From contig NZ_JAUMTZ010000003.1 in the NCBI RefSeq assembly GCF_030530945.1, positions 83,702 to 147,701 of the forward strand: a DNA stretch of 64,000 nucleotides, in the 5' to 3' direction. Made by a program: the position numbers and the translations under genes. The stretch is from Kocuria sp. (GTDB taxonomy: Bacteria; Actinomycetota; Actinomycetes; Actinomycetales; Micrococcaceae). Below, piece by piece: positions 63,517 to 64,000 of the stretch (the first letter of the stretch is position 1; each line of letters starts with the position of its first letter). The notes beneath the pieces are model-generated. The model searched no databases and had not been told where the DNA came from. It worked only from the letters and a program-made list of their open reading frames with translations.

Positions 63517-64000
63517 TGACCGATACCATGCGAGCCCTGCTGGCGGGACGCGGACCCCTGTGGGTCCTGGAGGATGTGCCCGTGCCCACCCCCGGGCCGG
63601 GAGAGGTGCTGGTGCGCAACCGCGCCGCGGCCGTGCAGAACGCGGACGTGCCCATGCTGGCGGAGAACGATCCCACCTCCGGGGGAGACGGCACCGTGAA
63701 GGTGGCCGGCCACGAGTTCGCCGGGGAGGTCGCCGCGGTGGGATCGGGCGCTGGCGACTGGGCCGTCGGCGACGCCGTGATGGGGCTGTACCCGGGGTCA
63801 TTTGCCCAGTACGTGGCCGTGGACCACCGCTTCGTCATGCCCCGCCCGGTGGGACTCCCTCCGGAGCGGGCGGTGGCACTGCCCACCGCCCTGCTCACGG
63901 AGTACGGCGCCCTGCTGGCAGCCGGTTTCACGGCCGGGCAGAGCGTGCTGGTCACGGGCGCCACCACCGGCATCGGCCTGGTGGGGGTGCAGATCGCCAG
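63517..64000 (+). CDS. zinc-type alcohol dehydrogenase/quinone oxidoreductase, 5' part
   Basis: The window ends inside this gene after 161 codons. The GroES-like domain reads MRALLAGRGPLWVLEDVPVPTPGPGEVLVRN, then GHEFAGEVAAVGSG. The start of the nucleotide-binding domain is VLVTGATTGIGLVGVQIA. The Cys and His of the catalytic zinc are not seen where classical enzymes have them (QNADVPML instead of C-x-TD), so a zinc-independent quinone-oxidoreductase-like member is more likely. GAGGAGGA precedes the ATG. Confidence 0.85.

Overview
The window is about 71% G+C, uses GTG starts freely, and carries an actinobacterial gene set: a GuaB/GuaB3 pair, an RmuC/IspH/XseAB neighbourhood, a CYTH-CHAD protein and a B-type succinate dehydrogenase. 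I read it as chromosome of a Micrococcaceae-type actinobacterium, most likely Kocuria or a close relative. The genus is inferred from protein style, not from a search.

Layout. 1-6.3 kb: guanine nucleotide synthesis (guaB, guaB3, guaA) with a SURF1-like oxidase assembly protein and a DUF3817 membrane protein between them. 6.3-10.5 kb: a very large helicase-like protein whose ATPase motifs look degenerate, plus a small unknown. 10.5-17.3 kb: CpaB/SAF protein, FmdB zinc ribbon, 5-formyl-THF cyclo-ligase, galU, a RimJ-like acetyltransferase, an unknown membrane protein and a CYTH-CHAD protein. 17.5-20 kb: an MFS drug exporter with its TetR repressor and a near-perfect operator. 20-25 kb: a tightly overlapping operon of two glycosyltransferases, a WcbI-like protein, a DUF3253 protein and an M20 amidohydrolase. 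25-31.2 kb: zinc/cation exporter, a second TetR with an EamA transporter, a sugar porter, pyroglutamyl peptidase and an FkbM methyltransferase. 31.3 kb: tRNA-Ala(CGC). 31.5-42.7 kb: a LysR-type sensor-domain orphan, MscS, CorA, NUDIX, a betaine-type binding lipoprotein, an alanine-type aminotransferase, exonuclease VII (xseA, xseB), ispH and rmuC. 42.8-46.5 kb: an ABC-2 exporter with a DesK/DesR-like two-component system. 46.7 kb: ychF.

47.8-53.2 kb is the accessory part. It holds a low-GC P-loop ATPase of unknown family and three adjacent broken genes: a GNAT with an in-frame TAG, a thiC cut to half length behind an intact-looking TPP riboswitch, and a GNAT with several lesions whose intact homologue lies at 60 kb. 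An orphan 428-residue protein follows. 53.4-64 kb returns to core metabolism: an SLC13 transporter, sdhCAB, a cupin and a heme-oxygenase-like monooxygenase, YciI, GNAT, L-lactate dehydrogenase with lactate permease, and the start of a zinc-type alcohol dehydrogenase.

The strongest genome-wide signal is promoter architecture. Nineteen genes have a TANNNT (or CATAAT) hexamer ending 6-8 bases before the ATG/GTG, the signature of leaderless transcription. Genes inside operons instead use GGAGG-type sites or 4-base stop/start overlaps.
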